NCBI RefSeq assembly: GCF_009755355.1
Contig: NZ_WQLB01000035.1
Coordinates: 1-48,548 of the forward strand
Length of the DNA stretch: 48,548 nucleotides
Direction: 5' to 3'
Source of the DNA: Deinococcus arboris
GTDB lineage: Bacteria > Deinococcota > Deinococci > Deinococcales > Deinococcaceae
The notes under the pieces were generated by a model. The model was not told where the DNA came from and did no database searches. It saw only the letters and a program-made list of their open reading frames with translations. Made by a program: the position numbers and the translations under genes. How positions within the stretch are numbered: position 1 is the first letter of the stretch; each line of letters opens with the position of its first letter. Shown in pieces: positions 1 through 9,204 of the stretch.

Positions 1-102
1 AAGACCAGCATTGTCTCGATTGTCCCACTCACCTAACACTCGGCCAAGCCAGCGACTGGGGGGACTCACCCAAACGCCAGAGTCCCTGGGCACGATGACC
101 CC

Positions 103-795
103 ATGTTCAGAACACCCAGATTGATCGGCGCCCTGGCCCTGGCCAGTGTGGGCTCGGTGGCGTGGGCCGAGCAGTACGTCCTCTCGACAGACTTTGGCCT
201 CTACCAGCCGGCCACCCTGAAAGCGACCCTGAATGGTGTTCAGGTGGCCCTCCACCACAACGCCAATGGGTCGCTGGATGTCACGTCGCTGGTCAAGAAA
301 GGCAAGAACACGCTGACAGTCGAGTGGATGCCAGGCAAGAACACCAACTCTTTTAACAAGTCAAGCCTCACCTTTGGGGCCCGGAACGGCAGCCAGTGGA
401 AAACGCTGCTCAACCGCGTGGTCCAGAAGGGGACGGCGGCGGGCAGCACCAGCTTTGTCTTCATGGGCAACCCCAGCGCCGCGCCCAAGCCGGGCAAGAT
501 CGTGGTGTCTGGCAAATTCAGTCAATCGCAGCCCGCAGAATTTGAGGTCGCCCTGAACGGCGAAGTCGTAGCCAGCATGAATACAGACGGCAACACCGAC
601 CTGACTCCTTTTCTGAAAGCCGGGAAGAACGTGGTGACCGTCAAATACACACCTGGCAAGAACACCAATTCCTACGCGGTTTCGACCCTGACAGTCGGCC
701 AGCAGGTCGGTGACAAATGGAACAGCCTCCTGAAGTGGGGTCTGGGCCACGCCGATACCAAGCCGGGGTCGTTTACCTTTCCCCTTTACCGCTGA
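103..795 (+). CDS. secreted protein of two tandem domains, function unknown
   Basis: The 230-residue product begins with a Sec signal peptide (basic start, hydrophobic stretch, likely cut after AWA at residue 22), so it is probably periplasmic or secreted. The mature part is two copies of one domain of roughly 100 residues. Each copy has a GKN-T/V-V-TV segment, the motif PGKNTNS, then S-LT-G and W-LL. The duplication implies a beta-rich module, but I recognise no family. Upstream bases 1-102 show no clear gene. It is probably monocistronic, as the next gene starts 92 bases later with its own -10-like TACGCT. Confidence is high that it is coding, low on function. Confidence 0.75.
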   Translation: MFRTPRLIGALALASVGSVAWAEQYVLSTDFGLYQPATLKATLNGVQVALHHNANGSLDVTSLVKKGKNTLTVEWMPGKNTNSFNKSSLTFGARNGSQWKTLLNRVVQKGTAAGSTSFVFMGNPSAAPKPGKIVVSGKFSQSQPAEFEVALNGEVVASMNTDGNTDLTPFLKAGKNVVTVKYTPGKNTNSYAVSTLTVGQQVGDKWNSLLKWGLGHADTKPGSFTFPLYR

Positions 796-887
796 GAGGC
801 ACTGACAGGGCCACAAGGGCAAGCGGCGGCGATCTCCCTCTTTTTGTTGCCGCAGTCCTCGGGGTAAGAAGGTACGCTGTGGGCACG

Positions 888-1289
888 ATGAAAGTAGCGT
901 CGGCCTTTCTGATGTGCGGCCTGTTGGCGGGAGGCGCGGCGCTGGCTTCTGTTCACACCGAGCAGGTGCGGGCGCCTTCGGGCCGTCCCCTTCAGGTGCG
1001 CCGCGTGGCCTGCGCGGCGCCGGGCCGGCCCCCCCTCAGCGCGGCACTCACACTGGAAGAAGCAGGCCCCCTTCATTTTCAGGTCGTGCAGCTGGCGACC
1101 AACGCAGCCGGGGCCGAGGTGCTGGCGACGGGCCGCGCGCTGCCGCAGATTCAGCCGCATTATCAGCGGTATGTCACCCAGGGCCAGCCCATTGGCCGCC
1201 TGACCCTCTCGGCCCTGCTGGGCACCTGGCGCCTATTTGGCCTGAAGTTTGACTGGGAAAAGGTCACCTACCGCTGCGCGCTGTCGTAG
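888..1289 (+). CDS. small secreted protein, function unknown
   Basis: A 133-residue protein with a short basic start and hydrophobic segment (residues 5-20, likely cut after ALA), so exported. Three cysteines follow outside the signal region or near its end; two could form a disulfide in the mature chain. The start at 888 was chosen because it gives a proper signal peptide and lies 9 bases after TACGCT (873-878), a -10-like hexamer. An in-frame start further upstream would overlap the preceding gene and bury the signal peptide. The gene converges with the TPR gene that ends 19 bases beyond. I recognise no domain. Confidence 0.65.
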   Translation: MKVASAFLMCGLLAGGAALASVHTEQVRAPSGRPLQVRRVACAAPGRPPLSAALTLEEAGPLHFQVVQLATNAAGAEVLATGRALPQIQPHYQRYVTQGQPIGRLTLSALLGTWRLFGLKFDWEKVTYRCALS

Positions 1290-1308
1290 GTGACCCCAGC
1301 TGGGCCGC

Positions 1309-2469
<1,161 letters not shown>

Positions 2470-2600
2470 GGCGCCATCACAGCAGCCGGGGCTGACCCCC
2501 AGCCTCTGGCTTCCCTAAGGGTGCATTTACCCTTCCCAGTTCCGGGCCAGGTCAGGCAGAGCGGGCCGTCAAAACAGCCGGTCTGGTAAAACAGGGTACT

Positions 2601-3247
<647 letters not shown>

Positions 3248-3251
<4 letters not shown>

Positions 3252-4195
3252 CCCCGCCCCGCGTGGCCTTTTTTGGCTCGCCGGCCTTTGCCCTGCCGGT
3301 GCTGGCTGCCATTCAGGCGCAGTTTGAGGTCGTGCTGGTGGTGGCCCAGCCGGACAAACCCGTGGGCCGGGGCTTAAAGCTGACCCCGCCCCCGGTGGCG
3401 GCCCGCGCCGCCGAACTGGGACTGCCGCTGGCCCAGCCGAAGAAACTGCGCGGCAACGCCAGCTTTGAGGCCCTGCTGCGCGAATCTGTCGCCGATGTGG
3501 CCGTCACCTGCGCCTACGGCAAAATTCTGCCGGCGTCTTTGCTGGAGGTTCCCCGCTTCGGCTTTCTGAACACCCACACCAGCCTACTGCCCGCCTACCG
3601 GGGCGCGGCGCCGATTCAGTGGGCGCTGATTCGCGGCGAGACCGTCACGGGCACGACCGTCATGCAGACCGACGAGGGCATGGACACCGGCCCGGTGCTG
3701 CTTCAAGAGGCGCTGCCGATTGCCCCCCAATGGACCAGCCTGGACCTCGCCGACGCCCTGAGCGCCCAGGCGGCCCGGCTGATCGTGACCGCGCTGTCGG
3801 AGGTCGGTCACCTGTCTCCGACCCCTCAGGACGAGGCGCTGGCCACCCACGCGCCGATGCTGACCAAGGAGGACGGCTTCGTGCGCTGGGGTGAGGGCGC
3901 CGCGCAGATCGTCAACCGGTCGCGTGGCGTGGCCGCCTGGCCACAGACCACCGCGTTTCTGGGCGGCGCGCGGCTAAAGCTGAGCGGGCTGAGCAGGGCC
4001 GAGGGTCAGGGCCAGCCTGGCGAGGTGCTGGCCGTTTCAGAGGAGGGCCTGCTGGTCGCCGCCCAGACAGGCGCTGTCTGGATTCAGACCGTGCAGCCCG
4101 AGGCCCGCAAGGCCCAGCCCGCCCAGCTGTGGGCCCAAGCGGCGGGCGTCTCGCGGGGCAGCCGCTTTGACCTGTGGCAACCCGCAGCGGACTGA
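3248..4195 (+). CDS. fmt: methionyl-tRNA formyltransferase
   Basis: Transfers the formyl group from 10-formyl-tetrahydrofolate to Met-tRNA(fMet) for translation initiation. The N-terminal formyltransferase domain carries the loop LNTHTSLLPAYRGAAP with Asn108 and His110, and Asp146 in MDTG, matching the catalytic Asn-His-Asp set of the E. coli enzyme. The C-terminal tRNA-binding domain follows from about residue 205. Length (315) is normal. The TTG start overlaps the def stop (TTGA, 3248-3251), a translational-coupling arrangement. Confidence 0.97.
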
Positions 4196-4212
4196 CCACG
4201 TAGTTCTTTTCT

Positions 4213-4827
4213 GTGAGCCTCGCCTTTCCGCTGACCCTGACCTTTAAATTCAGCCTGCTGACCGAACTGCGGGTTACCGACGCTGGGGGGCATCTCATTG
4301 CTCTGGTCAAGGAAAAGACCTTCAGCGTACGCGACGAGGTCAAGGTGTACGCCGACGAGGCCCGCACCCAGCAGACCCACGGGATCCGCGCCGAGGGCTT
4401 TCTAGCCGGCGCGCTGGACTGGAAAGCCCGGCGCCTGATGCGCCGCGCCGACGGCACCCCGGTTGGGGCCTTGCAGGCGCAGGGCGTGAGGACGCTCTGG
4501 GGCGCCCGTTACGACCTCCTGGGCCCCAGCGATGAGGTCCGGTTCAGCCTCCGTGACGATCATCCGTGGCTGGGCGTGCTGGAAGGCGTTATCGGCGCCA
4601 TTCCCTTTGTGGGCGACCTGATTGCCATGGGCTTTGATTACCTGGTCAACCCGACCTATACGATCAGCGACGCGGCGGGGCAGCCCACCTACCGCGTACA
4701 TAAGAAACGCGGCTTTTTTTCACGCCGGTTTACGGTCGAGGCGCTGGGCAAGCATGACCCCGCCGACGATGAACTGGTGCTGCTGGGACTGGTCCAGCTG
4801 GTGCTGCGCGAGCGCGAACGCGGCTGA
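4213..4827 (+). CDS. LURP-one-related (tubby-like fold) protein, tentative
   Basis: A 204-residue protein starting at GTG 4213, 17 bases after fmt, probably in the same transcript. The pattern of beta strands (LTFKFSLLTELRVTDAGG, ALVKEKTFSVRDEVKVYAD), a central hydrophobic helix (IGAIPFVGDLIAMGFDYLV, about residues 126-146) and a closing strand pair (YRVHKKRGFFSRRFTVE) resembles the LURP-one-related/scramblase-like fold, whose bacterial members have no settled function. I infer membrane association from the central helix. The family call rests on pattern only. Confidence 0.7.
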   Translation: MSLAFPLTLTFKFSLLTELRVTDAGGHLIALVKEKTFSVRDEVKVYADEARTQQTHGIRAEGFLAGALDWKARRLMRRADGTPVGALQAQGVRTLWGARYDLLGPSDEVRFSLRDDHPWLGVLEGVIGAIPFVGDLIAMGFDYLVNPTYTISDAAGQPTYRVHKKRGFFSRRFTVEALGKHDPADDELVLLGLVQLVLRERERG

Positions 4828-5052
4828 GGTGAGCCTCACAGCCGGAGTGCTGAGGATTTGTCGGCAACCCACCGCAGGCTCCAAGCAGGGCTGCATAGCG
4901 GCAAAACACCACTAGACGGCCGCTCGGCGCTTTCCCGATAGTGGCCTCAACTCAAAGCAGGCTCATCTCAGAACTTGCAAGGCAGAAGAAACAACCACAT
5001 CCGGCATACACCACTCAATGCTTCCGAGTGGGCAAAACAGACAGCCGCCGTC

Positions 5053-5778
5053 TTAGCCTTTCCAGCTCGGCACGTCGTTGCCGTACAGCGCGTGGGCGTC
5101 GCAGCGCTCCTTTAAGACACACACCGGACATCTGGGCTTGTGCCAGGAGCAGACCTTTTGCCCGTGGGTCAGCAGGTTGATATGCAGCTCGTACAGGAAG
5201 GGCGGGTCGGGTGGCAGGACCTTCAGCAGCGCCCGGTGCGCGGCCTGTTCGCCCATCTTGGGAATGGCGCCGACGCGGGTAGTGATGCGGTGAACGTGGG
5301 TATCCACCGGAAACACAGGCCGGGCGTAATTAAACAGCAGGACCAGACTGGCGGTCTTGACCCCCACGCCGGGTAAGTCGGTCAGCCACTTCAGGGCGTC
5401 TTTGACCGGCAGCTCTTTCAGAAAATCGAGGTTGTAGCCGCCCGGCGAATCCCGGATAGCCACTAGCGTCTGCTGAATGCGCGGCGCCTTGCTCTCGGGG
5501 TAGTTGCTGCGGCGAATGGCGTGAGCCACCGTCTCCACGGGCGCAGCGATAATGGCGTCCCAGTCCCCCAGGGCCCGCAGTTCCTGATAGGCAGCGTCCT
5601 CATCGCGCCAGTTGGTGCGCTGCGAGAGAATGGTGCTGATCAGTTCGTGCAGCGGATCACGGCGGGGCGAGAGCGGCTTCTCGCCGTATTCAGGCCGCAC
5701 CTTCTCCTTCATCCACACCAGCAGTTCGGCCCGCTCCTGCTCTGGGCGGACCGCATTCAGGAGAGGCTCGCCGGTCAT
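5053..5778 (-). CDS. nth: endonuclease III family DNA glycosylase/AP lyase
   Basis: Base-excision repair enzyme that removes oxidised pyrimidines and nicks the abasic site. With the start at 5778 (241 residues) the HhH-GPD core is complete: helix-hairpin-helix LPGVGVKTA (134-143) with catalytic Lys141, catalytic Asp159 in FPVDTHVHR, and the iron-sulfur ligands Cys210, Cys217, Cys220, Cys226 (C-x6-C-x2-C-x5-C). The frame stays open further upstream, but that would run into the 58-residue gene. From ATG 5778 the gene begins 10 bases after that gene's stop. The segment LSQRTNWRDE replaces the classical LSAQATD, so this is not the E. coli-like paralogue. Deinococcus species often carry several endonuclease III copies. 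Confidence 0.93.
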   Translation of the reverse strand: MTGEPLLNAVRPEQERAELLVWMKEKVRPEYGEKPLSPRRDPLHELISTILSQRTNWRDEDAAYQELRALGDWDAIIAAPVETVAHAIRRSNYPESKAPRIQQTLVAIRDSPGGYNLDFLKELPVKDALKWLTDLPGVGVKTASLVLLFNYARPVFPVDTHVHRITTRVGAIPKMGEQAAHRALLKVLPPDPPFLYELHINLLTHGQKVCSWHKPRCPVCVLKERCDAHALYGNDVPSWKG

Positions 5779-5788
5779 CAGGAGTGGC

Positions 5789-5965
5789 TCAGGACTGCGG
5801 CTCGGCACTGCTTTCGACCTCATCACGGCCCCCCTCGGCAGGCTCGGGCTTGGCGGCTGGGTCGACGTTAGGGGCTTTGCCACGGGCTTCTTCGGGGGCA
5901 TTCTGGCGCTCGCCCTCGGCAGGGGCCTGGTTGGCGGGGTCGTAGCCGGGCTTGGGGTCAGTCAT
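5789..5965 (-). CDS. 58-residue disordered acidic protein
   Basis: A short frame rich in Pro, Ala, Glu, Asp and Gly with almost no large hydrophobic residues (MTDPKPGYDPANQ... ESSAEPQS), so predicted to be intrinsically disordered and highly hydrophilic. It lies 10 bases upstream of nth on the same strand, suggesting co-transcription. An in-frame ATG upstream (6094) would give 101 residues, but the added part overlaps a terminator-like repeat, so ATG 5965 is preferred. Hydrophilin-like stress proteins have this composition, but no function can be assigned. Confidence 0.55.
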   Translation of the reverse strand: MTDPKPGYDPANQAPAEGERQNAPEEARGKAPNVDPAAKPEPAEGGRDEVESSAEPQS

Positions 5966-6059
5966 GGTGCCCAGCTTGCGCGTGGGCAGGGGCCGGGCAC
6001 ACAAGAGGGGTGTAAAGAGAGGTTCATCTCTGGACCCAGATAGAGGGGGCCGCTGAGCC

Positions 6060-6099
6060 AAAGAGAAAAGGCATGTCGGAGACTCTGCCGACATGCCTT
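6060..6099 (-). terminator. intrinsic terminator after the phospholipase-like gene
   Basis: A perfect 12-bp inverted repeat (6068-6079 and 6088-6099, loop 6080-6087, arm AAGGCATGTCGG). On the minus strand it is followed by TTCTCTTT. It lies 36 bases past the stop at 6135. Confidence 0.8.
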
Positions 6100-6134
6100 A
6101 GGTTCAAGGGCTCTTTGTGCTTAGCGGCCAGACT

Positions 6135-8141
6135 TCAAGGGCCCCAGGTGTTCGTGGACCAGATGGCGCGGGGCGCGCCGCCTACTACCTCATACAGCAC
6201 CACGTTGCCGTCGTCCTGCACCTTCAGGTAGGCGCCGGGGTGACCCCAGGTGCTGGCCGTCCAGACGCGCTGCCCGTTACTTCTGTACAGCGCCAGGTGA
6301 CCGTCACCGCCCAGGGTCAGGCGGGCCGCTGCCGTATTGCCCCAGGTCTGAGAGGCCCAGGCCGCCCGACCGCTCTTGTACAGCACCAGATTGCCGTCGC
6401 CCTGCATGATCAGCACGTTGCGGCCGCTGCACGACACGCGCTGCTCGTTGATGTTCATGGTCGTGTTGCTGGCCAGCGTGTCGGGGCACACCACCGGGGT
6501 CACGGCGCCGCAGCCATCACCGTCTTGCGATCGGAACAGCTTGTAGTACACCGCGCAGCTGTTAGCCGTCAGCAGCGAAGAGGCATTCCACTGGTGGTCG
6601 CCGTCAAAGGTGCGGATAAAGCCCAGGGCGGCGTTGCCGGGCAGACCTGCTGGAACGGTGCCGCCCAGATCCCGAATAACCTGCTCAAAGGTGCCCTGGC
6701 TCAGCAGCACCAGTTTGCTGAGGGTCAGTGTGTTGGCCGTGGGCGCGAACGAGGCAAGATTAAAGCGCTCCTGCGCGTTGGTGTAGCCCGTGTCGGTCAG
6801 CCCCAGGGCGCGGTTAAGTTGCGTGAGGGTCAGTGGCGCGCCGCCGGGCAGATTCATGGTGGCGTCGAAATAATTCTCGGGGTTGGTCATGCGCAGTTGC
6901 CAGTCATTCAGGCTCATGCCGGTGGCGTTTTGCACCACGCTGTCCAGCCGGTCCCGGATAAACTCCTTGACGAAGGCCAGTTCCAGCGGCGGCAGCAGGT
7001 CAAAGCCCGCAATCTGGCCGACCAAGTCTGGGGCGCCCATCATAGAGAGGATATGCCCGGTGACGTAATCGCCCAGCACCTGCCGGGCGCGGCTGATCTC
7101 CATACCGCCCTGGGCCAGGTCGCCGGTTGTGGTGGTGAAGATCAGGGCGCTGGAGATGTCCGCGCTGACCCGGGGCCAGGCGCGCAGGCCGGTGTCAATA
7201 TCGGCGCGCCAGTGTTCCTTGTACTCAATTTTCCAGGCATTGGCCGTTACGTAGGCGGCCAGTTGCAGACTCAGCGCCACGCGGCTGCAGCTGAAGTCCC
7301 AGGTGCGGCACTCCCGGATGCGGCGCTGATAATCCGCTTTTTTCGCGTAATACTCGTCAATGTCGCGCTGGAGGCCCGCCCGGCGCTTGGAAAAGATAGC
7401 CGGAACAGACAGGCGGCTGTCGTTGTGCTGATATAGCCCATGCAGGGGCGTGCCAGGCTTGGCGTCAATCAGGTACTGGTAGATAAAGGATTCGGCGCCG
7501 CTGATGCTCAGGTCACTGCGGGTGACCAGGCCGCCCCCACTGACCCGCGCAATATTGGGCGTGCGCTTGCCGATATAGCCTTCCAGCACCAGATGCTGAA
7601 CGGCGTTGCCGCCCAGCTCAAAGGGGCCGCCCGTGTAGTGGTTGACTAGGCTGTGCGCGAACATATCGCCGGCGGCGTGGGTAATGAAGCCGGTGGTAAA
7701 GGCCCGCGCCGCGCCCCCCTGTGAGCGGCTGCTCTGAAACAGGTGCTGCAACCAGGCGTCACTGTTGCCCGGAGAAATCTGCGGGTTGCCGGTGGGCAGG
7801 TCCCCCGGATGAATCATCTGCTGGCCGGTCAGCAGGTCGGGGTAGGCGTCGGGGCCCACCACGCCGGCCCGGTACTGCGCCGCGTTCGTGCGCAGGTCCT
7901 GCAGCACCGTGGGATCCACCGGGTACTGGCGCGTGGCCACCACCTGCCCGCCGCTCAGCTGCTGAATGCTGACCTGCCCGTCATCCAGAGCGTCGCGCAT
8001 GGCTTCCTCGGCCACGGCGAGGTGGGTGCTGGGTTTCCAGGCGCCCGCCGTGCCGGCGCCCAAGGCCAGCAGGGCCGCGCTGCACAGCAGGGTTCGGTGG
8101 GCTAAGACGGGCAGCGGGAAGGTGGGGGCTAAGCGGCGCAT
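6135..8141 (-). CDS. secreted zinc-dependent phospholipase C-like protein with C-terminal B-lectin domain
   Basis: The 668-residue product has a signal peptide probably cut just before Trp35, so the mature chain begins with Trp as in clostridial-type zinc phospholipases C, where the N-terminal Trp binds zinc. Candidate further metal ligands follow: His40, His155, Asp159, His163, His168, His183 and Glu187 (THAAGDMFAHSLVNH and VQHLVLEGY). The last about 115 residues form a bulb-type mannose-binding lectin domain with three sugar-site repeats: QGDGNLVLY (580-588), GGDGHLALY (611-619, partly degenerate) and QDDGNVVLY (642-650). The middle 350 residues are unassigned. Its ATG overlaps the stop of the upstream lipoprotein gene (TAATG), so the two are translated together. 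The substrate is unknown; lipid or cell-surface glycan is inferred. Confidence 0.8.
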   Translation of the reverse strand: MRRLAPTFPLPVLAHRTLLCSAALLALGAGTAGAWKPSTHLAVAEEAMRDALDDGQVSIQQLSGGQVVATRQYPVDPTVLQDLRTNAAQYRAGVVGPDAYPDLLTGQQMIHPGDLPTGNPQISPGNSDAWLQHLFQSSRSQGGAARAFTTGFITHAAGDMFAHSLVNHYTGGPFELGGNAVQHLVLEGYIGKRTPNIARVSGGGLVTRSDLSISGAESFIYQYLIDAKPGTPLHGLYQHNDSRLSVPAIFSKRRAGLQRDIDEYYAKKADYQRRIRECRTWDFSCSRVALSLQLAAYVTANAWKIEYKEHWRADIDTGLRAWPRVSADISSALIFTTTTGDLAQGGMEISRARQVLGDYVTGHILSMMGAPDLVGQIAGFDLLPPLELAFVKEFIRDRLDSVVQNATGMSLNDWQLRMTNPENYFDATMNLPGGAPLTLTQLNRALGLTDTGYTNAQERFNLASFAPTANTLTLSKLVLLSQGTFEQVIRDLGGTVPAGLPGNAALGFIRTFDGDHQWNASSLLTANSCAVYYKLFRSQDGDGCGAVTPVVCPDTLASNTTMNINEQRVSCSGRNVLIMQGDGNLVLYKSGRAAWASQTWGNTAAARLTLGGDGHLALYRSNGQRVWTASTWGHPGAYLKVQDDGNVVLYEVVGGAPRAIWSTNTWGP

Positions 8142-9109
8142 TATTTCTCCTCCTGCTGGCCGGGGTGGTACGGCGCAAAACTGGCTTCGGTCTTGAGGGC
8201 CGCGCTGGGCTCGACAGGCTTCAGAGCCTCAGCCGGGCGCGCACCTGCCTCCAGGCTGGGCATGAGGCGCCCGTCATCGGTCACCAGATTGGGCTGGCCC
8301 TGGGTCACCAGCGTAGGCTGGCCGCCGGTCTGCACCAGCCAGGTGAAATCAAAGGGCCGGTAGTCACTGCCGCCCGTGGCCAGGGCCAGCACCTGCGCCT
8401 CTGGCCCTGCGCCCGCAGCCTGCCGGGCCGCCGCCGCACTGGGGGATTTAGCCGGCGTGGTCAGCAGGGCCAGCCGGGGCCGGGCCACGCGGCGGATATC
8501 CACCGCCTCATGGCGGGGAGAAGCGGCGTCCGGGGCCACCGGCACCAGCGGCAGGCGCACCCAGCCGGCCAGGTCGCCGCTGGGCAGCAGCAGGGGCAGC
8601 AGCGCCGCGTCGCCGACCTCGGCCAGCGTGCGCAGGGCGGCCGCCCCGGCCTGGGCATCGGCAGCGGCGTCCTCACCCGAGACGCTCAGTTCAACCGTCG
8701 AGCGGACCTCGACCGGCTCGCCCAGCTTCACGCTGCCGGCGCGCAGGTGGTCGCCGTCCATCAGGTCGCGCGCCCAGCCCGGCACCTCGCCGGTCACGGG
8801 GACAGACGCCACGCCACCCTGAGCCGCAAAGGTCTCGGCGGCGCTGGCTGGGGTGTGCAACACCGTGGGATCGGCAACTTCGGTGGGCTCTGCGGGGTCT
8901 GCCGGCTCGGTGGGGCCGGTTGGCGGGCACTCCTGCGTGAAGGTGTCGCAGGGGGCAGCGCGCTGGGCCTGCATGGCGGTCTGCGCCTGCACGGCCGCCG
9001 GGTTGCCGCCCGGGGTGGGCGTGCCGCAGCTCGACAGGGCCAGGGCCAGCGTCAGGCCAGCCAGGCAAAGCAGCGTCGGTGGGGGTGCAGCGGGGTCAGG
9101 TCTTGGCAT
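8141..9109 (-). CDS. lipoprotein, function unknown
   Basis: A 322-residue protein with a lipoprotein signal: basic start, hydrophobic run and lipobox LSSC, Cys28 being the lipidated residue. A Pro/Ala/Glu-rich linker with two cysteines (CDTFTQEC) follows, then a mixed region without a recognised domain. Start 9109 was chosen because the in-frame region upstream (to 9184) only lengthens the signal peptide unnaturally. Stop and next start overlap by one base (TAATG) with the phospholipase-like gene, suggesting the two exported proteins work together. It is divergent from the ATPase regulator across 95 bases, so that regulator may control it. Confidence 0.75.
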   Translation of the reverse strand: MPRPDPAAPPPTLLCLAGLTLALALSSCGTPTPGGNPAAVQAQTAMQAQRAAPCDTFTQECPPTGPTEPADPAEPTEVADPTVLHTPASAAETFAAQGGVASVPVTGEVPGWARDLMDGDHLRAGSVKLGEPVEVRSTVELSVSGEDAAADAQAGAAALRTLAEVGDAALLPLLLPSGDLAGWVRLPLVPVAPDAASPRHEAVDIRRVARPRLALLTTPAKSPSAAAARQAAGAGPEAQVLALATGGSDYRPFDFTWLVQTGGQPTLVTQGQPNLVTDDGRLMPSLEAGARPAEALKPVEPSAALKTEASFAPYHPGQQEEK

Positions 9110-9204
9110 GGCGTGAGCATGGTGGGGCCGCAGGGAACGCTCAGGGAACGCGGCGCCCTGGGGACTGCCCGCGCGCACCGGCAAGGGCTAGACTGCCCCC
9201 AGCC

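Noticed and set aside
6117..7436. Plus-strand open frame of 439 codons
   Set aside because: Antisense to the phospholipase-like gene; no start signals and shadow composition.
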